This document shows, piece by piece, positions 32,221-39,742 of a stretch of DNA of 64,000 nucleotides. The translations under genes were made by a program, and so were the position numbers. The stretch is from the NCBI RefSeq assembly GCF_036965045.1, contig NZ_JBALOV010000023.1, forward strand, positions 1 through 64,000, given 5' to 3'. Below the pieces are notes generated by a model. That model saw nothing but the letters and a program-made list of their open reading frames with translations. It had not been told where the DNA came from and ran no database searches. This stretch comes from Ferdinandcohnia sp036965045 (GTDB taxonomy: Bacteria; Bacillota; Bacilli; Bacillales; Bacillaceae_L). Position 1 is the stretch's first letter, and the number at the start of each line of letters is the position of its first letter.

Positions 32221-33540
32221 ATGGATATCATTCAAGTTATTGGTATATTACTTGGAATAATAGTAGTCATTTATGGAGCAATGAAAGGTTTTAGTATTTT
32301 GATTGTTGCTCCAATTGCATCGATTATCGTCATCATAACAAATCAACTAGACTTTTTCTCTTCCTTAATTGGAAAAGAGAATTCCTATATGACAGGTTTA
32401 ACAGATTTTGTAGTAAATTTCTTTGCTGTCTTTCTTTTAGGAGCCATTCTAGCTAAATATATCGATAAGAGTGGAGCGGCTCAATCTATTGCGAAAAAAA
32501 TTCTTGAAAAAACGGGAACAAAAAATCCTTTTTCAGTATTAGTAGCACTACTCATAATTACGGCTATTTTAACGTATGGCGGAGTTAGTTTATTTGTAGT
32601 TATATTTGTACTTATTCCGCTTGCAAAGCCATTATTTAAACAATTAAATATTGCATGGAATTTAGTAACAATTCCTATTCAGCTTGGTTTAGGTACGTTT
32701 ACGATGACCATGTTACCTGCTACACCATCTATTCAAAATGTTGTCCCTACGGCCTATCTTGGTACAACCCTTACGGCAGCACCACTTTTAGGGATTATTG
32801 GAGCGGTAGTAGCAGCTGCCTTTGGTTTATGGTATATGAAATTCACTTTAAATAAAAGTATAGCAAACGGAGAGACATTTACTGATTTTAATGTGAAAGA
32901 ATCGGATGAAGAATTAAAAAAGGAAATCCCTTCTTTTATCGTAAGTATCATTCCGATTGTGCTTTTGATTGCAGTAATTATCGTTGGTAGTGCTTTAAAA
33001 GTACAAAATATTATTGTTATCGGATTAGCAGCTGCAGTTATTGTTTCGGCTATTTTATTTAAAAAATATATTCCAAGCCAAAAAGCAGTGATAAATGAAG
33101 GTGCGAGCGGTTCTATTATGCCTGTATTTTTCACTTCATCAGCCGTAGCTTTTGGTGTGGTTATTACCATTGCACCAGGATTTAAGTATATTTCTGACTT
33201 TATTTTAAATATTCCTGGTAATCCTCTTATCAGTTTATCCGTTGCTTCGGCACTTTTTGGTGGGATAACAGGTTCTGCATCAGGAGCGTTAGGAATTGTT
33301 ATGCAGGCATTCGGTCAAAGTTACTTAGATATGGGACTTAATCCGGAAGTAATCCATAGGGTCTCAGCGGTTGCATCATCAGTGATTACACTTATGCCGC
33401 ATAATGGTGCAGTATTAACATTCTTAGCTTTGACAGGACTTACTCATCAAAATGGCTTTAAGTATCAATTTATCGCGGTAACAGGTGCTAATTTACTTGC
33501 TTTAATTGCAGTGTTAATTACAGCCATAATTATGTATTGA
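32221..33540 (+). CDS. GntP-family permease, probably for 3-hydroxybutyrate
   Basis: A 439-residue polytopic permease of the GntP/gluconate:H+ symporter superfamily, with about 12 hydrophobic helices and the family segment LTYGGVSLFVVIFVLIPLA near 120-140 and MLPATPSIQNVVPTAYLGT near 165. The 3-hydroxybutyrate dehydrogenase gene that follows suggests D-3-hydroxybutyrate as substrate. Ribosome site GAGGGGA. Confidence 0.85.
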   Translation: MDIIQVIGILLGIIVVIYGAMKGFSILIVAPIASIIVIITNQLDFFSSLIGKENSYMTGLTDFVVNFFAVFLLGAILAKYIDKSGAAQSIAKKILEKTGTKNPFSVLVALLIITAILTYGGVSLFVVIFVLIPLAKPLFKQLNIAWNLVTIPIQLGLGTFTMTMLPATPSIQNVVPTAYLGTTLTAAPLLGIIGAVVAAAFGLWYMKFTLNKSIANGETFTDFNVKESDEELKKEIPSFIVSIIPIVLLIAVIIVGSALKVQNIIVIGLAAAVIVSAILFKKYIPSQKAVINEGASGSIMPVFFTSSAVAFGVVITIAPGFKYISDFILNIPGNPLISLSVASALFGGITGSASGALGIVMQAFGQSYLDMGLNPEVIHRVSAVASSVITLMPHNGAVLTFLALTGLTHQNGFKYQFIAVTGANLLALIAVLITAIIMY

Positions 33541-33667
33541 TATCTGAAAAACTACCATATGAGGAGGTGAATCAAAAGAGAAGGTTCTAAACAATTTAGT
33601 AGTTAATCATTTTTTTGACTAAATTATGTATTTTAATAAAACATTCGAAATGTAGGAGGAAATAACA

Positions 33668-34429
33668 ATGACAACTCAAAAAGAACGTACAGTAATCGTA
33701 ACAGGTGCAGCTCAAGGAATCGGATATGCAATTGCAGAGGAATTTGTAAAAAATGGTGACTTTGTTGCCATCTTTGATTTAAATGAAGAAGCAGCAAATG
33801 GTGCAGCTGAAAAATTAGGAAATGCAAGAGGATTCAAAGCAAACGTAGCAAATGAAGAAAGTGTGAAAACAGCTGTTGAACAGGTTATCGCAGACCGTGG
33901 AACAGTAGACGTACTAGTAAACAATGCAGGTCTGCAGTTTATTTCACCTACTGATGAATTCCCTGAAGAAAAATGGGATCTAGTGGTGGATGTAATTCTA
34001 AAAGGGACATTCTTAGCAACGAAACATGTACTTCCTGCAATGAAGAAGCAAAAATATGGTCGTATCATTACAATTTCTTCAGGACACGGTAGAAGACCTG
34101 ATAAATACAAATCTGCATATGTTGCAGCAAAATACGGACAAATTGGGTTTACAAATGTAGTTGCAATGGAAAATGCTGAATACGGTATTACAGCTAATTC
34201 AATTTTACCTGGACCAACTCGTACAAACCTAATTGAAAAACAATTACCAGTACTTGCAGAAAAAGATGGAACTACAGTAGAAGAAGCACTGAAAACACAT
34301 ATCCTTGGTAGCCAATGGTTAGGACGTTTACTTGAACCTTCAGAAATTGCAGCTACAGCCCTGTTCTTAGCTTCAGATGGTGCAGCCGCGATTACTGGCG
34401 AAGCACTTGGTGTTACTGGCGGGGAATAA
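33668..34429 (+). CDS. 3-hydroxybutyrate dehydrogenase (SDR)
   Basis: A 253-residue short-chain dehydrogenase that should oxidise D-3-hydroxybutyrate to acetoacetate with NAD+. Cofactor motif TGAAQGIG (12-19), NNAG near 87, catalytic Ser and YVAAK (Y-x3-K) near 155 are visible, and the HGRRPDKYKSAYVAAKYGQIGFT block resembles bacterial BdhA. It has a strong AGGAGGAAA site and lies 127 bases after the permease. Confidence 0.85.
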   Translation: MTTQKERTVIVTGAAQGIGYAIAEEFVKNGDFVAIFDLNEEAANGAAEKLGNARGFKANVANEESVKTAVEQVIADRGTVDVLVNNAGLQFISPTDEFPEEKWDLVVDVILKGTFLATKHVLPAMKKQKYGRIITISSGHGRRPDKYKSAYVAAKYGQIGFTNVVAMENAEYGITANSILPGPTRTNLIEKQLPVLAEKDGTTVEEALKTHILGSQWLGRLLEPSEIAATALFLASDGAAAITGEALGVTGGE

Positions 34430-34480
34430 TCATCCAAAGACCAGTTGCAGTTATTTTTATTTAATAATAATATAATTGGA

Positions 34481-34510
34481 GGTCTGGTGAATTTTTCATC
34501 AGCCTTTTTT
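34481..34510 (+). terminator. terminator after 3-hydroxybutyrate dehydrogenase
   Basis: GTCTGGTGAA pairs loosely with TTCATCAGCC, followed by T6. Confidence 0.6.
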
Positions 34511-34515
34511 GCATA

Positions 34516-34770
34516 TTATGAAGATATTTTTAAAGTTAATTTATGAATTGAATTCTTCACAAAACATTTTTGCTTGCTTAACGTCCTTTTTGATGAGTTA
34601 GATAAGTATTTTTCTTTTACATTTTTAAAAGTACCAATTTCCAAGATTTTATAATAGTTTTCAATTGTAAAATGGAAACAATGTCTATGAGAAAAAGTAT
34701 AAGAATGATCGATAACGACCGTATTTTCATCTACTAGAGGTGCGTTACAAATCTTGCAGAACTTTGTCAT
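34516..34770 (-). CDS. small zinc-ribbon-like hypothetical protein
   Basis: An 84-residue protein of unknown function. Its N terminus has C-x2-C (FCKICNAPL) followed by HSYTFSHRHCFHF, a Cys/His set that could bind zinc. The rest is lysine-rich. ATG 34770 lies after GAGGGTTGTGAT; an in-frame TTG at 34791 overlaps that site. No homologous family is recognised with certainty. Confidence 0.6.
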   Translation of the reverse strand: MTKFCKICNAPLVDENTVVIDHSYTFSHRHCFHFTIENYYKILEIGTFKNVKEKYLSNSSKRTLSKQKCFVKNSIHKLTLKISS

Positions 34771-34944
34771 TTTATCACAACCCTCTTTCAAAATAGGATT
34801 AGTTATATTGTGAGTACAATATTATCCAAACGCTATTTAGAAGATTAGTAAGATTCCGAGTTTAGATATAAAAAATTTATACATAGTTTAGTTTATTGGC
34901 TTTTTGAAGCATTTTTATGGATTTGGTCATTCGTAATAAAAAAA

Positions 34945-34962
34945 TATCTCGAATTCAAGATA
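34945..34962. promoter_or_regulatory. MhqR-type operator box
   Basis: TATCTCGAATTCAAGATA, an 18-base near-perfect palindrome of the MhqR operator form. It lies 65 bases before the MarR-type regulator at 35027, and is the exact reverse complement of the box at 37152-37169. Confidence 0.8.
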
Positions 34963-34978
34963 ATTTTATTGCATCGGT

Positions 34979-35002
34979 ATCAATTGAGTGGTAAAGTGAT
35001 AA
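34979..35002 (+). promoter_or_regulatory. operator copy 1 of the MarR-type regulator
   Basis: ATCAATTGAGTG followed by GTAAAGTGATAA. It matches 21 of 24 positions of 35483-35506. Imperfect symmetry lies around ATCA..TGAT. It lies 24 bases upstream of the regulator gene. Confidence 0.65.
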
Positions 35003-35026
35003 TAAAGAAGGAAGTGACACAGTGCT

Positions 35027-35470
35027 ATGAAAAAAAATACGCGTGGTTCATTAATCTGGTTGCGACTTACTCGATTCACACATCAAAGTAATTTACTTTC
35101 AAATGATTTTTTAAAGCAATTTGAATTAACTACTGCACAATTTGATGTATTAATGCAAATTTCAACTTACGAGCCATTAACTCAGAGTGAGCTTGCCGAG
35201 AAAGTTACGGTGACACAAGGCGGTATTTCACGCATGCTGGCACGACTTGAAAAAGAAGGACTCATTGAACGAAAGCAAGACTGGAAGACGAAATCTATTT
35301 CCTTAACTAAAAAAGGCCGTGAAAAACTAGATCATGCGTTTGAGGCACAGCTTGCCTTTCAATCCTCTTTCTTTGATGAATGTTTATCTAAAGAAGAACA
35401 AAAAATACTATATACGCTCATGTCGCGTGTACAAAAAAATAGTGAAAAAAAGAAAATGCCGAGCAAATAA
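35027..35470 (+). CDS. MarR-family transcriptional regulator
   Basis: A 147-residue MarR winged-helix protein: LTQSELAEKVTVTQGGISRMLARLEKEGLIERKQDWKTKSISLTKKG (about 57-103) is the helix-turn-helix and wing. It has a single cysteine (DECLSKEEQ, near 126). It precedes a VOC dioxygenase and a nitroreductase. Two near-identical 24-base elements, one before this gene and one before the dioxygenase, are probably its operators, and an MhqR-type box lies farther upstream, so two regulators may act here. Confidence 0.9.
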   Translation: MKKNTRGSLIWLRLTRFTHQSNLLSNDFLKQFELTTAQFDVLMQISTYEPLTQSELAEKVTVTQGGISRMLARLEKEGLIERKQDWKTKSISLTKKGREKLDHAFEAQLAFQSSFFDECLSKEEQKILYTLMSRVQKNSEKKKMPSK

Positions 35471-35482
35471 TTTTTTTATTAT

Positions 35483-35506
35483 ATCACTTGATTAGTAAAG
35501 TGATAA
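35483..35506 (+). promoter_or_regulatory. operator copy 2, before the dioxygenase
   Basis: ATCACTTGATTA followed by GTAAAGTGATAA; ATCACTT and AAGTGAT form an inverted repeat with an 8-base centre. Sixteen bases before the dioxygenase start, overlapping the ribosome site region. Confidence 0.65.
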
Positions 35507-35521
35507 AAGGAGAGATTACCT

Positions 35522-36466
35522 ATGTATACAATTCCAGGACATCATCATATTTCAATGATCACAAAGGATGCAAAACAAAATAACCATTTTTATCGTGAAG
35601 TACTTGGGCTACGACGTGTGAAAGTGACAGTGAACCAGGATGATCCAACGATGTATCACTTATTCTATGGAGATAAAACCGGAAGTCCCGGTACAGAGCT
35701 ATCGTTTTTTGAAATTCCTCCAGTGGGGAGGACGCACCGAGGCACAAATGCGATAACCCGAATTGGTTTACTTGTACCAACCGAAAGCAGCTTAACTTAT
35801 TGGAAAGCACGTTTTGAAGAATATGGTGTACAACACAGTGAAATCACATCATACGCCAACAAGCCAGCCTTACACTTTGAAGATGAAGAAGGTTTGCGAA
35901 TGGTTTTACTTGTATCAAACGGCGAGAAGGTTGAGCATTGGGAAACTTGGGAAAAGTCAAATGTGCCTGAAGAACACCAAATTCAAGGCATGGGCTCAGT
36001 GGAAATAACAGTGCGCAAACTTGATAAATTAGCAAAGACCCTAACAGAGATGTTTGGATATACGCAAATTTCACGTACAGAAGATGAAGCCATTTTCCAA
36101 TCCATACAAGGAGAGGTATTTGGAGAAATCGTTGTGAAATATTTAGATGGTCCTACTGAAAGACCAGGACGAGGTAGTATTCATCATTTAGCGATTCGTG
36201 TTAAAGATGAGGTAGAGCTAGCTTACTGGGATGAACAGGTTCGAGCACGTGGCTTCCATACATCTGGCATTGTGGATCGCTTTTACTTTAAGAGCCTATA
36301 CTTCCGTGAGTCAAACGGTATTTTATTTGAAATTGCAACTGACGAACCTGGTTTCACAATTGACGGTGATATCGACACACTAGGTGAAACATTAGATCTT
36401 CCACCGTTTTTAGAAGATCGTCGTACTGAAATTGAAGAAAATCTAAAACCAATTGAGGTGAAATGA
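35522..36466 (+). CDS. VOC-family ring-cleaving dioxygenase (MhqA/MhqO-like)
   Basis: A 314-residue two-domain vicinal-oxygen-chelate protein predicted to cleave hydroquinone-type rings using Fe(II). Metal residues are visible: a histidine in GHHHISMI near residue 6-8, one in GSIHHLAIRV near 220, and Glu in ILFEIATD at 270. The last bases carry the ribosome site for the nitroreductase, whose GTG starts right after its stop codon. The pairing dioxygenase-nitroreductase parallels B. subtilis mhqNOP, which is induced by methylhydroquinone. Confidence 0.88.
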   Translation: MYTIPGHHHISMITKDAKQNNHFYREVLGLRRVKVTVNQDDPTMYHLFYGDKTGSPGTELSFFEIPPVGRTHRGTNAITRIGLLVPTESSLTYWKARFEEYGVQHSEITSYANKPALHFEDEEGLRMVLLVSNGEKVEHWETWEKSNVPEEHQIQGMGSVEITVRKLDKLAKTLTEMFGYTQISRTEDEAIFQSIQGEVFGEIVVKYLDGPTERPGRGSIHHLAIRVKDEVELAYWDEQVRARGFHTSGIVDRFYFKSLYFRESNGILFEIATDEPGFTIDGDIDTLGETLDLPPFLEDRRTEIEENLKPIEVK

Positions 36467-37090
36467 GTGACTGAATTTAGTAGTTTAGTAAAAGAAAGAC
36501 GATCAGCAAGTAATTTCTTACCTGATCATCCAATAACAAAAGAAGAGTTAGACGAAATTTTTGGATTAGTAAAGTTTGCTCCAACGGCTTTCAATCTACA
36601 ACATGCTCACTATAAAGTTATTACAAACCAAGAGGTGAAAAAGAAGCTAAGAACAGCTGCTTATGGTCAATATAAAGTTCATTCATCTTCTGCAGTCATA
36701 ATTGTAACAGGAGATACTAATGCCTATCATGATGCTGCCAAAATAAATGAGGGCCTATTGATGTTAGGAATTCTCAACAAACAGGAATATGATCATGAGA
36801 TTGAAGATATTACCTCATTATATACAAGCAGAGGAGAAGTGTTTCAAAGAGATGAAGCCATTCGGAATGCTTCGCTTTCTGCGATGATGTTTATGCTCGC
36901 AGCGAAGGATAAAGGCTGGGATACTTGTCCGATGATAGGGTTTGATCAACAGACCGTAAAGGAAATATTAAATATTAGTTCTGAACAAGAAGTGGTTATG
37001 ATGATAACGATTGGAAAAGAAAAGGTGTCTAGCCGAAGACCTAGGGGATATCGTAAACCAATTGCGGAGCTTGTTAGCTACATTGAATAG
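36467..37090 (+). CDS. nitroreductase-family protein (MhqN-like)
   Basis: A 207-residue FMN-dependent nitroreductase. The N-terminal RRSASNFLPDHPI (12-24), LVKFAPTAFNLQHAHYKVI, and SLSAMMFMLAAKDKGWDTCPMIGF segments are family hallmarks. It likely reduces quinones or nitroaromatics by two electrons using NAD(P)H. GTG starts immediately after the dioxygenase stop, with GAGGTG in its end. A terminator follows. Confidence 0.9.
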   Translation: MTEFSSLVKERRSASNFLPDHPITKEELDEIFGLVKFAPTAFNLQHAHYKVITNQEVKKKLRTAAYGQYKVHSSSAVIIVTGDTNAYHDAAKINEGLLMLGILNKQEYDHEIEDITSLYTSRGEVFQRDEAIRNASLSAMMFMLAAKDKGWDTCPMIGFDQQTVKEILNISSEQEVVMMITIGKEKVSSRRPRGYRKPIAELVSYIE

Positions 37091-37108
37091 GGACTTGAAG
37101 GAATTGGG

Positions 37109-37144
37109 AAAACACTCACTGGTTAAAAGGTGAGTGTTTTTTTT
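37109..37144 (+). terminator. terminator after the nitroreductase
   Basis: AACACTCAC pairs with GTGAGTGTT around TGGTTAAAAG, followed by T8. Confidence 0.9.
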
Positions 37145-37151
37145 GAAAAAT

Positions 37152-37169
37152 TATCTTGAATTCGAGATA
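37152..37169. promoter_or_regulatory. MhqR-type operator box before the pentose-phosphate operon
   Basis: TATCTTGAATTCGAGATA, six bases upstream of the -35 element of the operon promoter. It is the exact reverse complement of the box at 34945, and the match continues a few bases outside. Confidence 0.75.
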
Positions 37170-37175
37170 TATTTC

Positions 37176-37230
37176 TTGACTATAAATAATTTGAGGGTTA
37201 TTATTGGTTACATAAAGTAACGTCGGTTAC
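37176..37230 (+). promoter_or_regulatory. promoter and operator of the pentose-phosphate operon
   Basis: TTGACT (37176-37181), 17 bases, TATTAT (37199-37204). One base later comes GGTTACATAAAGTAAC (37206-37221), an inverted repeat GTTAC-N5-GTAAC, then a further half site CGGTTAC (37224-37230). The same motif lies at the identical distance from the -10 at 45446. This placement over the start site implies repression. Confidence 0.8.
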
Positions 37231-37292
37231 TAATAGTGACTTGTTATAAAAAGATAAACAAAATAAATATTTTTCAGATAGGAGTGAATCAT

Positions 37293-37427
37293 ATGGTTGA
37301 GGTAACCCTGAACCTTGAATATAAAGGCAAAAAATATCTAACAAACGTCATTGTTAAGAAAGGCACACCTCAAAGTCAAATATTCCGTATTGCGGAAGAG
37401 CAAATTAAGAAACAATGGCAAGGTTAA
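37293..37427 (+). CDS. BA3454-family small stress-response protein
   Basis: A 44-residue protein beginning MVEVTLNLEYKGKKY and ending EEQIKKQWQG, which I recognise as the BA3454 stress-response family, of unknown biochemical role. ATG 37293 follows TAGGAGTG. It is the first gene of the pentose-phosphate operon, 44 bases before rpiA, directly after a promoter with stress-type operators. Confidence 0.75.
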   Translation: MVEVTLNLEYKGKKYLTNVIVKKGTPQSQIFRIAEEQIKKQWQG

Positions 37428-37470
37428 AAATGAATGTGGAATCTCCAGTTATGAAAGGAGAAAGAATCCT

Positions 37471-38160
37471 TTGAATGAGAAAAAAGCAGTTGGAGAAAAA
37501 GCTGTTGATTATATAAAAGATGGAATGGTAGTGGGACTAGGAACGGGCTCGACAGTGTTTTATACCATAACTAAGCTTGGAGAATTAGTTCAAAACGGAC
37601 TTTCTATTAAGGGAATTCCTACCTCAAAACAAACTGAAAAACTAGCTAAGGAGATTGGAATCCCACTTATTTCTTTTAATGAGGTTGAACACATAGATGT
37701 GGCCGTTGATGGTGCCGATGAGGTGGATCCTGATTTAAACCTTATAAAAGGGGGCGGTGGTGCTCTTTTACGGGAAAAAATCATCGCAAATGCAGCTAAA
37801 ACTTTTATCGTAATTGCAGACCCAGATAAAAATGTTACAAGATTAGGATCTTTCCCATTACCGGTAGAAGTCTTACCATTCGGCATTGAAATGACAAAGA
37901 AAAAGATCCAAGAACTCGGGATTACACTTCAATTAAGACAAGTTCAAGGGAATCCATTCCGAACGGATAATGGTAACTATATTCTTGACTGTCGTTTACC
38001 GGATATGACGAACCTTAAAGAATTAGAAAGAGAGCTTAACCTTATACCCGGCGTTATTGAGAATGGGTTATTTCTCGGAATGACTGATAAATACATTACC
38101 TTGGATAGGGCCAAGGATAACTCTATTGTAGTCAGAAATAGAAAAGATTTACAACACTAG
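37471..38160 (+). CDS. rpiA: ribose-5-phosphate isomerase A
   Basis: Interconverts ribulose-5-phosphate and ribose-5-phosphate. The 229-residue RpiA-type protein has GLGTGSTV near 24, DVAVDGADEVDPDLNLIKGGGGALLREK near 75-102 with the substrate-binding lysine and acidic residues. TTG 37471 follows AAAGGAG by ten bases. B. subtilis normally relies on an RpiB-type enzyme, so this RpiA belongs to the special operon. Confidence 0.93.
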   Translation: MNEKKAVGEKAVDYIKDGMVVGLGTGSTVFYTITKLGELVQNGLSIKGIPTSKQTEKLAKEIGIPLISFNEVEHIDVAVDGADEVDPDLNLIKGGGGALLREKIIANAAKTFIVIADPDKNVTRLGSFPLPVEVLPFGIEMTKKKIQELGITLQLRQVQGNPFRTDNGNYILDCRLPDMTNLKELERELNLIPGVIENGLFLGMTDKYITLDRAKDNSIVVRNRKDLQH

Positions 38161-38207
38161 AATGAATCTATCTTCCTGAAAAAAGATAGTTACTAGGAGG
38201 ACTTAAA

Positions 38208-39722
38208 TTGGAATCAATGACTTTTGTATTATTTGGCTCAACAGGTGATTTGGCAAAGAGAAAGATTTTTCCTGCTCTGTACAACCTGTTTGTTGATAAA
38301 AAATTACCACAACCTATATCAATAATTGGACTTGGAAGAGCTGAACTCTCTCAAAAGGACTTTCAAGAACGAGTAAAAGAATCAATCTTTTCGTTCTCAC
38401 GCCGTCTTGAACATGCTCCTGATGAAATGGATGTTTTTCTGGATTTATTTCGCTATAAAGCCCTTGATGTTACCGATAAAGCAGGGTATAAACCATTACT
38501 TGAGATGGTTAAGCAACGAGAAGCAGAACTGCAAATTAAAGAAAATCGAGTATTTTATCTTTCAGTCGCTCCTGAGTTTTTCGATGTTATTGCTTTAAAT
38601 ATCAAAGAAAGCGGCCTTGGGAATACCACAGGTTGGAAACGATTGATGATTGAAAAGCCATTCGGACATGATCTCGGGTCAGCTCGTAAATTAAATGAAG
38701 AACTAAGCGGTGCATTTAAAGAAGAAGAAATTTATCGAATTGATCATTATCTAGGAAAGTCAATGGTTCAGAACCTCGAAGCGCTTGAATTTGCAAATCC
38801 AATCTTACAATCCGTCTGGAACAAAGATCACATTGCAAATGTACAAATCACAGCGAGTGAAACAGTTGGTGTCGAGACAAGGGCGGGCTATTACGATCAT
38901 GCTGGAGCCATACGTGATATGGTTCAAAATCATATGCTTCAAATGTTAATGATGACCGCAATGTCCTTACCTAAAAAGATTAATGCCTCGGAAATCCGAA
39001 ATGAAAAGCGTAAGGTCATGGAAGCTGTTCGTCCACTGAATAAAGAAGATGTTCATTTGAATATCATTCGCGGGCAATATGGATCAGGGGAGAGTAATGG
39101 TAACCAGGTCATTGGGTATAAAGAGGAACCGGGAGTTAATCCTGCTTCCAAAATAGATACATTTATCGCAGCTCGTATATGGATCGATAATGCATTCTGG
39201 AAAGGTGTACCGTTCTATATCCGAACTGGAAAAAGAATGAAGGAAAAGTCAACTCGTATCGTAATTGAATTTAAAAATACATTAAACTCACAGTATGAAA
39301 ATACGAACCAAGAAATAGAACCGAACTTATTAATAGTTGAAATAAGTCCAGATGAAAATGTCTCTCTTCAATTAAATAGTAAAAACCCTACAAATAATGG
39401 GAATATCGAGCCTGTTCGAATTAATTTTTCGTGTGAAGCTAATGGAATTGGTGTACCGGAAGCATATGAAAGAATTATATATGATGCTTTCATTGGGGAT
39501 TCAACATTCTTTGCACATTGGAAAGAAGTTGAGTTGTCATGGGAATGGGTTCAACCGATTCTTGACGCATTTAAAGAAGATCTTGTTCCACTGCATGAAT
39601 ATCAGTCAGGTTCAAATGGTCCAAAGGCATCTGATTTGTTGTTGGAAGAAAATGGGTTTAAATGGTGGTTAGATGAAAGTACTCAAAATCAAGAAGACAA
39701 AGAATTAGTGGGAATGAAATAA
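38208..39722 (+). CDS. zwf: glucose-6-phosphate 1-dehydrogenase
   Basis: Zwf oxidises glucose-6-phosphate to 6-phosphogluconolactone and yields NADPH. The 504-residue protein has the nucleotide-binding GSTGDLAKRK (9-18), the active-site RIDHYLGK near 178 and EKPFGHDL near 150. It starts at TTG after AGGAGGA. A small hairpin (CTATCTT..AAAGATAG, 38167-38190) lies between it and rpiA and could affect mRNA processing. Confidence 0.96.
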   Translation: MESMTFVLFGSTGDLAKRKIFPALYNLFVDKKLPQPISIIGLGRAELSQKDFQERVKESIFSFSRRLEHAPDEMDVFLDLFRYKALDVTDKAGYKPLLEMVKQREAELQIKENRVFYLSVAPEFFDVIALNIKESGLGNTTGWKRLMIEKPFGHDLGSARKLNEELSGAFKEEEIYRIDHYLGKSMVQNLEALEFANPILQSVWNKDHIANVQITASETVGVETRAGYYDHAGAIRDMVQNHMLQMLMMTAMSLPKKINASEIRNEKRKVMEAVRPLNKEDVHLNIIRGQYGSGESNGNQVIGYKEEPGVNPASKIDTFIAARIWIDNAFWKGVPFYIRTGKRMKEKSTRIVIEFKNTLNSQYENTNQEIEPNLLIVEISPDENVSLQLNSKNPTNNGNIEPVRINFSCEANGIGVPEAYERIIYDAFIGDSTFFAHWKEVELSWEWVQPILDAFKEDLVPLHEYQSGSNGPKASDLLLEENGFKWWLDESTQNQEDKELVGMK

Positions 39723-39742
39723 GGATATTCTGGAGGAGAATC

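Noticed and set aside
33712..34437. 241-codon minus-strand frame opposite 3-hydroxybutyrate dehydrogenase
   Set aside because: Serine/proline/alanine-rich shadow; the sense strand has a full SDR with a strong ribosome site.
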